A stretch of DNA of 13,293 bases from an uncultured Muribaculaceae bacterium. Its GTDB lineage: Bacteria > Bacteroidota > Bacteroidia > Bacteroidales > Muribaculaceae. The notes beneath the pieces are model-generated. The model was not told the origin of the DNA. It did not search any database and saw only the letters and a list, made by a program, of their open reading frames with translations. The DNA lies in the NCBI GenBank assembly GCA_910589095.1, contig CAJUSN010000061.1:1-13293 (forward strand). Direction: 5' to 3'. This document shows, in pieces, positions 6,819 to 13,045 of the stretch (positions within the stretch are counted from its first letter, which is position 1; every line of letters begins with the position of its first letter). A program made the translations under genes and the position numbers.

Positions 6819-7568
6819 TTGAAAACAGTAGAAGAAACATTGCTCGGGCGTCGGAGTATACGGCGTTATGAGCGCGAGTCGATCACTAAGGAGCAGATGG
6901 ATTTCATATATGCCGCCATTCGTAACACCCCTACGAGCTACAACGGCCAGCAGTATTCAGTGATTGACATCACTGACCAGGAACTCAAACTCAAGCTCTA
7001 TGACCTTACGGGCCAAAAGCAGATAAAAACTTGCTCGCACTTCATGGCCTTCTGTGCCGATTTCCACAAAATCACACTCATGGCCAAAGAAAAAGGAGTT
7101 GAAATGCCGCAAATAACTTCAACGGCCGATGGCTTGATACTTGGTACAGTGGACGCATCGCTTGCCATGATGAGCGCGGTGACAGCCGCCGGCGCCCTGG
7201 GGCTTGGAGCGTGTTGCATAGGTTATGCCCGTACAGCTGCACCTGAAGCAATCTCGGAATTGCTCGGATTGCCCCAAGGGGTATATCTGGTTTGCGGTCT
7301 GGCGCTGGGTGTTCCGCGCGAAATGCCCGATCTCAAGCCGAAACAGCCTGAGGCAGCCGTGATCCACAAGGATAAGTATTCATCCGATTCCACATTGGTT
7401 GAAGCTTTGAAGGCATACGACGCAGAAGTGACTCATTATAATGCAACTCGTGAGGGGACAAAGACCGATAACGATTGGGCCAAGCACATCATTTCCTATT
7501 ATGCCGAGGCTATGAACTACCACATGCTGGAAGCTCTGCGGAGCCAAGGCTATGATCCCAAGAAATAA
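6819..7568 (+). CDS. NfsA/FRP-type nitroreductase, FMN-dependent NAD(P)H oxidoreductase
   Basis: A 249-residue nitroreductase-family flavoenzyme. The N-terminal motif LLGRRSIRRY (residues 8-17) is the phosphate-binding segment for FMN, and the central stretch from DASLAMMSAVTAA to GLGACCIGYAR is the conserved FMN/dimer region. The longer C-terminal part with ALGVPREMPDLKPK is typical of the NfsA/FRP branch, which uses NADPH to reduce flavins, quinones or nitro compounds in the cytoplasm. The physiological substrate is unknown. The start is a TTG at 6819: no in-frame ATG lies nearby, and the protein beginning MKTVEETLLGRRS has the family's normal N-terminus. A separate 10-codon frame (ATG at 6790, TGA at 6820-6822) overlaps this start. 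It has its own promoter upstream and a terminator downstream. Confidence 0.87.
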   Translation: MKTVEETLLGRRSIRRYERESITKEQMDFIYAAIRNTPTSYNGQQYSVIDITDQELKLKLYDLTGQKQIKTCSHFMAFCADFHKITLMAKEKGVEMPQITSTADGLILGTVDASLAMMSAVTAAGALGLGACCIGYARTAAPEAISELLGLPQGVYLVCGLALGVPREMPDLKPKQPEAAVIHKDKYSSDSTLVEALKAYDAEVTHYNATREGTKTDNDWAKHIISYYAEAMNYHMLEALRSQGYDPKK

Positions 7569-7594
7569 AAGGTATTGATTTTTTGAAATATGGT

Positions 7595-7624
7595 GGTCCC
7601 GGTCATGTTTTTATGGCCGGGACC
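7595..7624 (+). terminator. Terminator after the nitroreductase gene
   Basis: GGTCCCGGTCAT (7595-7606) pairs with ATGGCCGGGACC (7613-7624), 12 bp with one G-U pair and a 6-base loop GTTTTT, followed shortly by TTTT. It starts 26 bases after the stop codon. Confidence 0.83.
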
Positions 7625-7648
7625 CGTGTTTTAGAGCAAAAATTTGAG

Positions 7649-7656
7649 TAACTTTG
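7649..7656 (+). promoter_or_regulatory. -7 element TAACTTTG upstream of murI
   Basis: An exact match to TAnnTTTG and identical to the -7 octamers of the tRNA-Lys and ssrA promoters. The -33 position has only TGTT/TTTT rather than TTTG. The predicted transcription start is near 7662, the first base of a long palindrome, giving a murI leader of about 175 bases. Confidence 0.5.
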
Positions 7657-7661
7657 CCCCG

Positions 7662-7701
7662 CTTAGAGTATGTTTGGAGTTAAATCCAAACATACTCTAA
7701 G
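7662..7701. repeat. 40-base perfect palindrome, two arms of the dispersed repeat
   Basis: CTTAGAGTATGTTTGGA (7662-7678) and its exact reverse complement (7685-7701) flank the 6-base loop GTTAAA, giving a perfect 17-bp stem. No T-run follows, so it is not a typical terminator. Single diverged arms occur at 4377-4393 and 6555-6571. It may be a REP-like or miniature mobile element remnant, a protein-binding site, or an RNA hairpin at the very 5' end of the murI transcript. Confidence 0.8.
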
Positions 7702-7836
7702 GAACTGTTTAGATTATTGGAATGAATCTAAAGGGTTTTTAATCAGTGTCTTTAATCACCAAAATTATGTTGACAATGAAAGGCACTGACACTTTAACTC
7801 ACGTTATTTGAGACTCTTATTGAAACAGACTTATTC
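7702..7836 (+). promoter_or_regulatory. Structured leader region of murI
   Basis: After the 40-base palindrome, two further inverted repeats lie before the murI ATG. TTTAGATT/AATCTAAA is at 7708-7732 with a 9-base loop. TCAGTGTCTTT/AAAGGCACTGA is at 7743-7789, 11 bp with one G-U pair and a 25-base loop. No open reading frame of note is present and no known riboswitch was recognised. A regulatory role is inference from the run of hairpins. Confidence 0.35.
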
Positions 7837-8676
7837 ATGAAAGCAGAGTTACCATTCAACGGGCCTATCGGAGTGTTTGACTCCGGCTATGGAGGATTGA
7901 CAATTTTGAGAGAGATTCGTCGACGGTTGCCGCAGTTTGATTATCTCTATCTCGGTGACAATGCGCGGGCTCCTTACGGGCCTCGTTCGTTCGACGTTGT
8001 GTATCGGTTTACCCTCCAGGCTGTGAATTATCTGTTTGCCCAGGGGTGCCCGTTGGTGATTCTCGCATGCAACACGGCTTCAGCCAAAGCATTGCGTACC
8101 ATTCAGCAAACTGACCTTCCGCAAATTGATGGCACACGCAGAGTGTTGGGAGTTATCAGGCCCACGGTGGAAAAGGTGGGTGAATTGAGCCGGAATGGAG
8201 TGGTAGGGGTTTTGGGAACCAACGGCACTGTGCGTTCGCGATCCTACGACATGGAGATAGCCAAACTGTTTCCGGATTTCATCACTGTGGCACAGGAGTG
8301 TCCTATGCTTGTGCCCCTTGTGGAGAATGATGAGGCGGAAGGTGGAGGCGCCGACTTCTTTGTTAAGAAATATGTGGATGCTTTGATGACGAAAAATCCT
8401 GATGTCGACACTGTGTTGCTGGCCTGCACGCACTATCCTCTTCTTTATGATAAAATCCGTCGGTTTGTGCCGGAGAATGCAATTGTGGTGAAGCAGGGGG
8501 AAATTGTGGCTGAAAGCCTGGCCGATTATCTTGAACGCCATCCGGAGATTGCTGAGCGCTGCACGCGTGGAGGCCTATGCTCCTACCGTACCACGGAAAG
8601 TCCGGATGCTTTTACAAAATTGGCACGTATATTTTTAGGAGAGCCTGTAAAGGTGTCGCATGTAGAGTTGGCTTGA
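7837..8676 (+). CDS. murI: Glutamate racemase
   Basis: MurI converts L-glutamate to D-glutamate, the second residue of the peptidoglycan stem peptide, in the cytoplasm and without a cofactor. The 279-residue product has the normal length. Its two half-domains each supply a catalytic cysteine: Cys78 in LACNTASA and Cys197 in LLACTHYPLL. The glutamate-binding N-terminus reads GVFDSGYGGLTIL (residues 12-24), followed by YLGDNARAPYG (38-48). The ATG at 7837 gives a short lead of ten residues before the first strand, as in relatives. There is no Shine-Dalgarno site, normal for this phylum. It is a single-gene unit preceded by a long leader, and it faces gdhA, which makes or consumes the same amino acid, across a shared terminator. 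Confidence 0.96.
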   Translation: MKAELPFNGPIGVFDSGYGGLTILREIRRRLPQFDYLYLGDNARAPYGPRSFDVVYRFTLQAVNYLFAQGCPLVILACNTASAKALRTIQQTDLPQIDGTRRVLGVIRPTVEKVGELSRNGVVGVLGTNGTVRSRSYDMEIAKLFPDFITVAQECPMLVPLVENDEAEGGGADFFVKKYVDALMTKNPDVDTVLLACTHYPLLYDKIRRFVPENAIVVKQGEIVAESLADYLERHPEIAERCTRGGLCSYRTTESPDAFTKLARIFLGEPVKVSHVELA

Positions 8677-8864
8677 ACAGACAATAGTCGCTTTTCATAC
8701 TGTGATCCACAAGGGTCGCCTTGTCTTCAGCCCACAGGGGAGAGGAGCGCCGCAGGGGTAAGAACCATCACGGCAAGAAATCCTATTGGTGTTTTTACGG
8801 CGCAAAGGCATTGAAAGTTCGACTCGTTAAAAAATACAAGAAGGTCCGAAACAGATACAAAAAC

Positions 8865-8910
8865 AATTTGGTGTGACTCACGGATTGTTTCCGTAAAGCC
8901 ACACCAAATT
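8865..8910 (-). terminator. Bidirectional terminator between murI and gdhA
   Basis: AATTTGGTGTG (8865-8875) pairs perfectly with CACACCAAATT (8900-8910). A small inner hairpin ACGG/CCGT (8880-8894) sits between the arms. On the minus strand the stem is followed by GTTTTTG, ending gdhA transcription; on the plus strand it is followed by a T-rich stretch, ending murI transcription. Confidence 0.8.
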
Positions 8911-8937
8911 TATGTTTTATGTCCGGGAGAGGGGGGA

Positions 8938-10275
8938 TCAAAGAATACCCTGAGCCTGCATGGCACGAGCCACTTTCATGAAGCCTGCAACATTGGCTCC
9001 CTTCACGTAGTTGATGTATCCGTCAGGTTCCTTGCCGAAAAGTTCGCACTGATGGTGGATTTCAGCCATGATTTCTTTCAAGCGGGCATCGACCTCTGCT
9101 GCGCTCCACGACAGTTTCTGAGAATTCTGTGCCATTTCAAGCCCCGATACAGAAACACCACCAGCATTGGCTGCTTTACCGGGTGCGTAGAGAATTTTGG
9201 CGTTGAGAAACTCTTTGATAGCCTCGGGAGTGGAGGGCATGTTGGCCCCTTCGCTCACAGCTATGCATCCTTGAGCGAGAAGAGCGCGGGCGTCGTCGCC
9301 ATCGATCTCGTTCTGTGTGGCAGAAGGCATGGCTATGTCGCATTTCACGCGGTGCCAAGGACGTTCGCCCGGGAAGTATTCGCAACCGTATTCCTCAGCA
9401 AATTCGCGTATTCGGCCACGATAGATGTTTTTGAGTTTGAAGATATAGTCAAGCTGTTCGCGGCTTATTCCATCCGGAACATAGATGGTGCCGTCGCTGT
9501 CGCTCATTGACACTACTTTCGCGCCCAGTTCCAGAAGTTTCTCGGCTGTATATGTGGCAACATTACCTGAGCCTGAAATTGCCACGCGCTTATCTTTCAA
9601 GTCAATGCCACGGGTTGCAAGCATTGATTGGAGGAAATATACATTGCCGTAGCCGGTGGCTTCCGGACGGATGAGCGAACCGCCGAATTCGCGACCTTTG
9701 CCGGTGAAGGTGCCGGTAAACTCGCGGGCAAGTTTCTTATACATGCCGTACATATATCCAACCTCACGTCCGCCGACGCCTATATCGCCGGCCGGCACGT
9801 CGGTGTCAGGACCAATCTGGCGCCATAGCTCGGTGATGAAAGCCTGGCAAAAACGCATTACTTCCATGTCGCTCTTTCCGCGCGGAGAAAAGTCGGAACC
9901 GCCCTTGGCGCCACCCATTGCGAGTGTGGTGAGTGAGTTTTTGAAAGTCTGCTCGAAAGCAAGGAATTTGAGAATTGACTGATTGACTGAAGAATGGAAG
10001 CGGATACCCCCCTTGTATGGTCCTATGGCATTGGAGTGTTGGATGCGGTAGCCCATGTTGTTCTGCACACGGCCCGAATCATCAATCCATGAAACGCGGA
10101 AAGAGTAGATGCGGTCAGGAATGCAGAGACGTTCAATCAGATTGTAACGTTCGAATTCAGGATACTCGTTGTAGACATCCTCGATTGAGGTTACAACCTC
10201 CTCCACGGCCTGGAGATACTCAGGTTCATTGGGAAACCGCCTGCGAAGGTCGGCCATTACTTCAGAAGCTTTCAT
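8938..10275 (-). CDS. gdhA: NADP-type glutamate dehydrogenase
   Basis: GdhA catalyses reversible reductive amination of 2-oxoglutarate with ammonium to give glutamate, a main ammonium-assimilation route in gut Bacteroidales. At 445 residues it is the usual length of the hexameric bacterial enzyme. The substrate site is seen in GPYKGGIRFH (Lys88), Lys112 and LAMGGAKGG with catalytic Lys124, followed by PAGDIGVGGREVGYM. The Rossmann half carries SGSGNVATY and, at the end of the second strand, SMSDSDG. NADP preference is inferred from similarity to the E. coli-like branch; dual NAD/NADP use cannot be excluded. The ATG at 10275 gives the normal N-terminus. It is a single gene with its own promoter about 130-165 bases upstream and a shared terminator with murI. 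Confidence 0.96.
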   Translation of the reverse strand: MKASEVMADLRRRFPNEPEYLQAVEEVVTSIEDVYNEYPEFERYNLIERLCIPDRIYSFRVSWIDDSGRVQNNMGYRIQHSNAIGPYKGGIRFHSSVNQSILKFLAFEQTFKNSLTTLAMGGAKGGSDFSPRGKSDMEVMRFCQAFITELWRQIGPDTDVPAGDIGVGGREVGYMYGMYKKLAREFTGTFTGKGREFGGSLIRPEATGYGNVYFLQSMLATRGIDLKDKRVAISGSGNVATYTAEKLLELGAKVVSMSDSDGTIYVPDGISREQLDYIFKLKNIYRGRIREFAEEYGCEYFPGERPWHRVKCDIAMPSATQNEIDGDDARALLAQGCIAVSEGANMPSTPEAIKEFLNAKILYAPGKAANAGGVSVSGLEMAQNSQKLSWSAAEVDARLKEIMAEIHHQCELFGKEPDGYINYVKGANVAGFMKVARAMQAQGIL

Positions 10276-10515
10276 CGTTTTGGAAAATGTATTGATTTAA
10301 ATAGCGTGATTGTACCTGTTGACTAATCCATTGGATTATATTAACGATGAATTGACCAAGCCCCTTGTATAGGTTACGATTGAAAGGGGTTTTGCGAATT
10401 CGGTTGCAAAATTACGCAAAAACTTTGTAAATCCAAGCAAAAATAGCTTATAAAATGTGATTTGTTTATCAAATAGTTGCTATTGGTGGTGCTGACGGCA
10501 ATAAATGTTAAAAAG
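10276..10515. other. Divergent control region of gdhA and ssrA
   Basis: Between the gdhA start codon and the mature tmRNA lie 342 bases without a gene. They contain the gdhA promoter on the minus strand (10407-10441), an untranslated gdhA leader of about 125 bases, and the ssrA promoter at 10516-10547. The gdhA leader shows no strong hairpin. Confidence 0.5.
10407..10441 (-). promoter_or_regulatory. Probable gdhA promoter
   Basis: The minus strand has a -7 element TAATTTTG (10407-10414). A TTTG lies 23 bases upstream (10438-10441), or a less perfect CTTG 19 bases upstream (10434-10437). Transcription would begin near 10400. Confidence 0.55.
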
Positions 10516-10547
10516 TTTGCTGAAACGGGATGTATGTAGTAACTTTG
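10516..10547 (+). promoter_or_regulatory. Sigma-ABfr promoter of ssrA
   Basis: TTTG (10516-10519), 20 bases, then TAACTTTG (10540-10547): a perfect consensus match with the same spacing and -7 octamer as the tRNA-Lys promoter. The predicted start near 10553 leaves a 5' leader of about 65 bases to be removed from the tmRNA precursor. Confidence 0.82.
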
Positions 10548-10617
10548 CAATTCCCTTGGAGTTCCGGATAAGGAGCTCTTCGGGGAAGCATACCGCGAGA
10601 AAGCGATGCAACAACAC

Positions 10618-11015
10618 GGGGCTGACCGGTTTTGACAGCGTGTAGAGGTGGTGTGTAAGCATGCAGAGCCATAATGGAAGGATCTCTTTAAACTCCGACA
10701 TTGACTTTTTTAAATGGCGAAAACAACTACGCTCTTGCTGCTTGATTGAAGTATAGTAGATCAGCTTAATCGCTGCAACAGTTGCAGCGACAAGACATCG
10801 CCCGATTGTCCTGGTCCCGAGACTAATCGACAAGGCGGTGCAGATAAATCGGGAATAGGCCGGCGCAAGCCTCGGGTACCGGCCGAAAATTTAGAGGATA
10901 AGGCGACGGTTGGTGGTCTCTTGCCTGCCGGCGTCCGACACCCAAGTAGAGACTAAGCATGTAGAAAGCTCATTAGTTCCGCGTTTGGACGAGGGTTCGA
11001 ATCCCTCCAGCTCCA
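10618..11015 (+). ncRNA. ssrA: Transfer-messenger RNA (tmRNA)
   Basis: tmRNA rescues ribosomes stalled on broken mRNAs and tags the unfinished protein for proteolysis, working with SmpB. The 5' end GGGGCTG (10618-10624) pairs with CAGCTCC (11008-11014) to form the 7-bp acceptor stem, with A11015 as the discriminator; CCA is not encoded. The T-arm GAGGGTTCGAATCCCTC lies just inside the 3' end. The tag frame begins at GGC 10716 and reads GENNYALAA, then TGA at 10743-10745, a tag known from Bacteroidales. At 398 bases the length is normal for a one-piece tmRNA. It has its own promoter and terminator. The 3' ends of tmRNA genes are common integration sites, and the accessory-looking DNA starts right after it. 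Confidence 0.97.
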
Positions 11016-11051
11016 CTTGCTACTACGGACACTCTGTAGTCTAAATCAGAC

Positions 11052-11085
11052 AAACCGCAGACTACCAATTAGTTCTGCGGTTTTT
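11052..11085 (+). terminator. Terminator of ssrA
   Basis: AAACCGCAG (11052-11060) pairs with CTGCGGTTT (11075-11083), followed by TT; the run reads GGTTTTT. A smaller 8-bp hairpin with a CAC loop (11022-11040, ACTACGGA/TCTGTAGT) lies between it and the tmRNA 3' end and may help define processing. Confidence 0.82.
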
Positions 11086-11218
11086 CGTGCCTTAACCTAT
11101 CGCGTTCTTTGCATAGCAAAGCGTCCAAGTAACGGTTAAGGGGGCACAAGCCGAAGTATGGCAGTTTGTCATTATCCACATTGAAGAAGGTACTGAATAT
11201 GATGGTTACTTCGAGGGA

Positions 11219-11437
11219 ATGGCAGACAGAATTGTGGAGGTAATGACACAGGAGCAAAAAGACCTGATTCTGCGACTGAAGTTTAAAACACCGGAGGGTA
11301 AAGACTATCACGGTGTAGAATACTATGAGGCTGTAATCGCTGATGGCATAACAACGGTGCCGGAATTTGAAAAATGGGTAACTGAACACCGAAATAGAAT
11401 CCATATTACTGGATTCCGTAAGAAGTATATTCAATAA
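11219..11437 (+). CDS. Unknown protein, probably N-terminally truncated
   Basis: From ATG 11219 this is a 72-residue soluble acidic-to-neutral protein with MTQEQKDLILRLKFKTP and EFEKWVTEHRNRIHITGF, not recognised as any family. The same frame is open upstream to a TAG at 11114-11116. The stretch just before the ATG also reads like real protein (EVWQFVIIHIEEGTEYDGYF), but it has no ATG, GTG or TTG. The likeliest reading is the surviving C-terminal part of a longer gene that was cut by a rearrangement near the end of ssrA. Whether the shortened frame is still translated is unknown. A strong bidirectional terminator begins at its stop codon. A long minus-strand frame over the same bases is rejected as antisense. 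Confidence 0.45.
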   Translation: MADRIVEVMTQEQKDLILRLKFKTPEGKDYHGVEYYEAVIADGITTVPEFEKWVTEHRNRIHITGFRKKYIQ

Positions 11438-11471
11438 AACGGGTCATGCAAATTTCTAAGCATGACCTGTT
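11438..11471. terminator. Bidirectional terminator between converging genes
   Basis: AACGGGTCATGC (11438-11449) pairs with GCATGACCTGTT (11460-11471), 12 bp with one G-U pair and a 10-base loop. It sits between the plus-strand gene ending at 11437 and the minus-strand operon ending at 11497. Confidence 0.8.
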
Positions 11472-11496
11472 AGTTGTGTGTCAGTGTATAGTCGCT

Positions 11497-11949
11497 TTAT
11501 GGCAGAAGTTTCTCAATCTTTTCTTCTGGGAACAATTTTTGGGCTTGTTCTTTTGAAAGCAAGACTGAACATGCTCCATTCCCAATACGCATTTGTACCA
11601 TTGGAGTAGCCACTACTTCGCCATTGACAGTAATAACGATACGTTTTCCAATATTAGCTTCTGTAATTTTTGCATATCCAACACTGTCTTTGAACTGGAA
11701 TGGAACAGTGATATAATCTCCGTCCCTATCATAATGGATGATTTTATCCAGCGATACGCACTCCTGTAAAAGAGCAGGTTCAAGGGGCGTAATTTTACCT
11801 TCTGTTTCTGTGGCTGCATAGATAGCCACATTAAGATTTTGGTTGACGCTTTCCTCTTGTGGCAATTCATTTTTGTTGCCACACCCTATGACGAGTATGC
11901 CTATCGTGCAGGCTGTCATAATTGCAAAAAATAGTCTTTTAATTTTCAT
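11497..11949 (-). CDS. Lipoprotein with SecDF-P1-head-like domain
   Basis: A 150-residue predicted lipoprotein, third gene of the sigma-factor operon. The signal peptide (KIKR, then a hydrophobic stretch) ends in a lipobox with Cys23 (LVIGC). The next residues GNKNELPQEE do not begin with the acidic surface-export run of the GH16 protein, so its final side of the membrane is open. The C-terminal part (about residues 101-147) with GKRIVITVNGEVVATPMV, a Gly-containing turn (RIGNGACSVLLS) and KEQAQKLFP resembles the small beta-alpha head subdomain of SecD/SecDF P1. In SecD this lies in the periplasm and has no enzymatic activity. Here it could be a ligand- or peptide-sensing part, but that is inference. 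The ATG is 11 bases after the stop of the membrane-protein gene. The resemblance was judged by eye only. Confidence 0.72.
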   Translation of the reverse strand: MKIKRLFFAIMTACTIGILVIGCGNKNELPQEESVNQNLNVAIYAATETEGKITPLEPALLQECVSLDKIIHYDRDGDYITVPFQFKDSVGYAKITEANIGKRIVITVNGEVVATPMVQMRIGNGACSVLLSKEQAQKLFPEEKIEKLLP

Positions 11950-11960
11950 GATATTGAAAT

Positions 11961-12518
11961 TTACGGCTCATTTAGCCAGTTCTTTATTTTATTTAATTTC
12001 TTGATATTCGACCTGTATGTTATAAATTCCAAGGAATAACAGATGACTGTTGCAATTGAAATAAAGACAATTTCACTTGGTCTGTAAGGTATAGGCGAGC
12101 AAAGGACACCTGCTATCATCAACGCCAATATAACGGCACAACCATATAGTTCTGAATTGCGATATATTTTTTTGATTGCCAGTATTTGTTCCATCACTTG
12201 TAGTTGTGTATCCTCACCGAGATTTATCTTGGCGATTTTTTGTATAAGGAATGCCATAATGACTATACCTGATACAAAGAGGATACAAAAGGCTCCAATC
12301 CACCACTCAGGCATTTTTATGACCGCCCATAATCGAGATGTGCCGAGAAGGATTATAGCTACGATTAAAATGATAATCCCCCAACGGAAGCGATTTGTAA
12401 GAGAGGTCTTTACATCGCGTTTATGGTTGGTCAGAACTTCCTCTGCATCATTCTTTGAAATATTCTCGATGTCTTTTCCAAGGGACTTCCATGTGGTTCT
12501 CAAATCTTCAAGTTCCAT
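11961..12518 (-). CDS. Four-helix membrane protein, possible anti-sigma factor
   Basis: A 185-residue inner-membrane protein of no recognised family. An N-terminal charged cytoplasmic stretch of about 43 residues (MELEDLRTTWKSLGKDIEN...) is followed by helices at about 46-66, 72-92, 123-141 and 147-166, and a short basic tail. The loop at 93-122 is charged. Its ATG comes one base after the sigma-factor stop codon (TGA-T-ATG), so translation is almost certainly coupled. Genes placed this way behind ECF sigma factors commonly encode the anti-sigma factor, and the MELEDLRxxWxxL opening is common among membrane proteins found there in Bacteroidota. No canonical anti-sigma domain (such as a zinc-binding HxxxCxxC) is present, so the role is inferred from position alone. 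Confidence 0.7.
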   Translation of the reverse strand: MELEDLRTTWKSLGKDIENISKNDAEEVLTNHKRDVKTSLTNRFRWGIIILIVAIILLGTSRLWAVIKMPEWWIGAFCILFVSGIVIMAFLIQKIAKINLGEDTQLQVMEQILAIKKIYRNSELYGCAVILALMIAGVLCSPIPYRPSEIVFISIATVICYSLEFITYRSNIKKLNKIKNWLNEP

Positions 12519-12519
12519 A

Positions 12520-13020
12520 TCATTTCTGTTTTTGGGATGAAAGTTTTACTTTTATTCGGGATAGACGGGAGGCTACTGTATTGCGTGGTATCCCTATATT
12601 ACCAGCTATTTCCTCATAACTCAGTTCATCAAGCCACATCAAAATAATTGCTTTGTCCATTGGATTGAGTTGTGAGATTGCGGAATATAGCCATTGAAGT
12701 TTTTGCAAGAAGTCATCGTTTGTTTCAGCCTCAAAATTCACACAAGGTAATTCATCCAATGAAACGGTATGAATTTTACTGATAGATTTCCGCAAAGACA
12801 AAAGACAGGTGTTGAGGCAAACTCTATATATCCATGTTGATTCAGTCGATTGTCCTTTGAAACTCCTGTAACTTTTGAATAACGAAATCAAGACTTCCTG
12901 CCTCAGATCCTCAAATGCAATATCGGAGTTGGCATAGAAGAAACAGACACTGAAAATAGTCTTTTCATGTCGTTTCACCATATCAGTGAACTTGCGATTA
13001 TATTCCGTTTGATCTGTCAT
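12520..13020 (-). CDS. ECF-type RNA polymerase sigma factor
   Basis: A 166-residue alternative sigma factor with only the two domains that define the ECF group. Region 2 (about residues 10-77) contains FEDLRQEVLISLFKSYRSF for core binding and the -10 contact, and STWIYRVCLNTCLL. Region 4 (about 107-162) contains LSYEEIAGNIGIP, then RNTVASRLSRIKVKL, the helix-turn-helix that reads the -35. The linker is short. It leads a three-gene minus-strand operon with a membrane protein and a lipoprotein, so it probably answers an envelope signal. A -7 box of the housekeeping type lies just upstream, and no obvious second promoter that would show autoregulation was found. The ATG at 13020 gives the normal N-terminus. 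The stimulus and target genes are unknown. Confidence 0.92.
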   Translation of the reverse strand: MTDQTEYNRKFTDMVKRHEKTIFSVCFFYANSDIAFEDLRQEVLISLFKSYRSFKGQSTESTWIYRVCLNTCLLSLRKSISKIHTVSLDELPCVNFEAETNDDFLQKLQWLYSAISQLNPMDKAIILMWLDELSYEEIAGNIGIPRNTVASRLSRIKVKLSSQKQK

Positions 13021-13037
13021 ACAATATTACATCTTTA

Positions 13038-13045
13038 CAAAGTTA
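13038..13045 (-). promoter_or_regulatory. -7 element of the sigma-factor operon
   Basis: The minus strand reads TAACTTTG, an exact TAnnTTTG match and the same octamer as the ssrA and tRNA-Lys promoters. There is no TTTG at the normal distance upstream. The predicted start near 13031 would leave a leader of only about 11 bases before the ATG at 13020. Confidence 0.5.

Noticed and set aside
10480..10833. A 117-codon minus-strand open frame over the ssrA promoter and tmRNA
   Set aside because: It is antisense to a confidently identified structural RNA.
11069..11434. A 121-codon minus-strand open frame next to ssrA
   Set aside because: It runs antisense to a more protein-like plus-strand frame, begins inside the ssrA terminator region, and its translation has the low-complexity hydrophobic look of a reverse-strand shadow.
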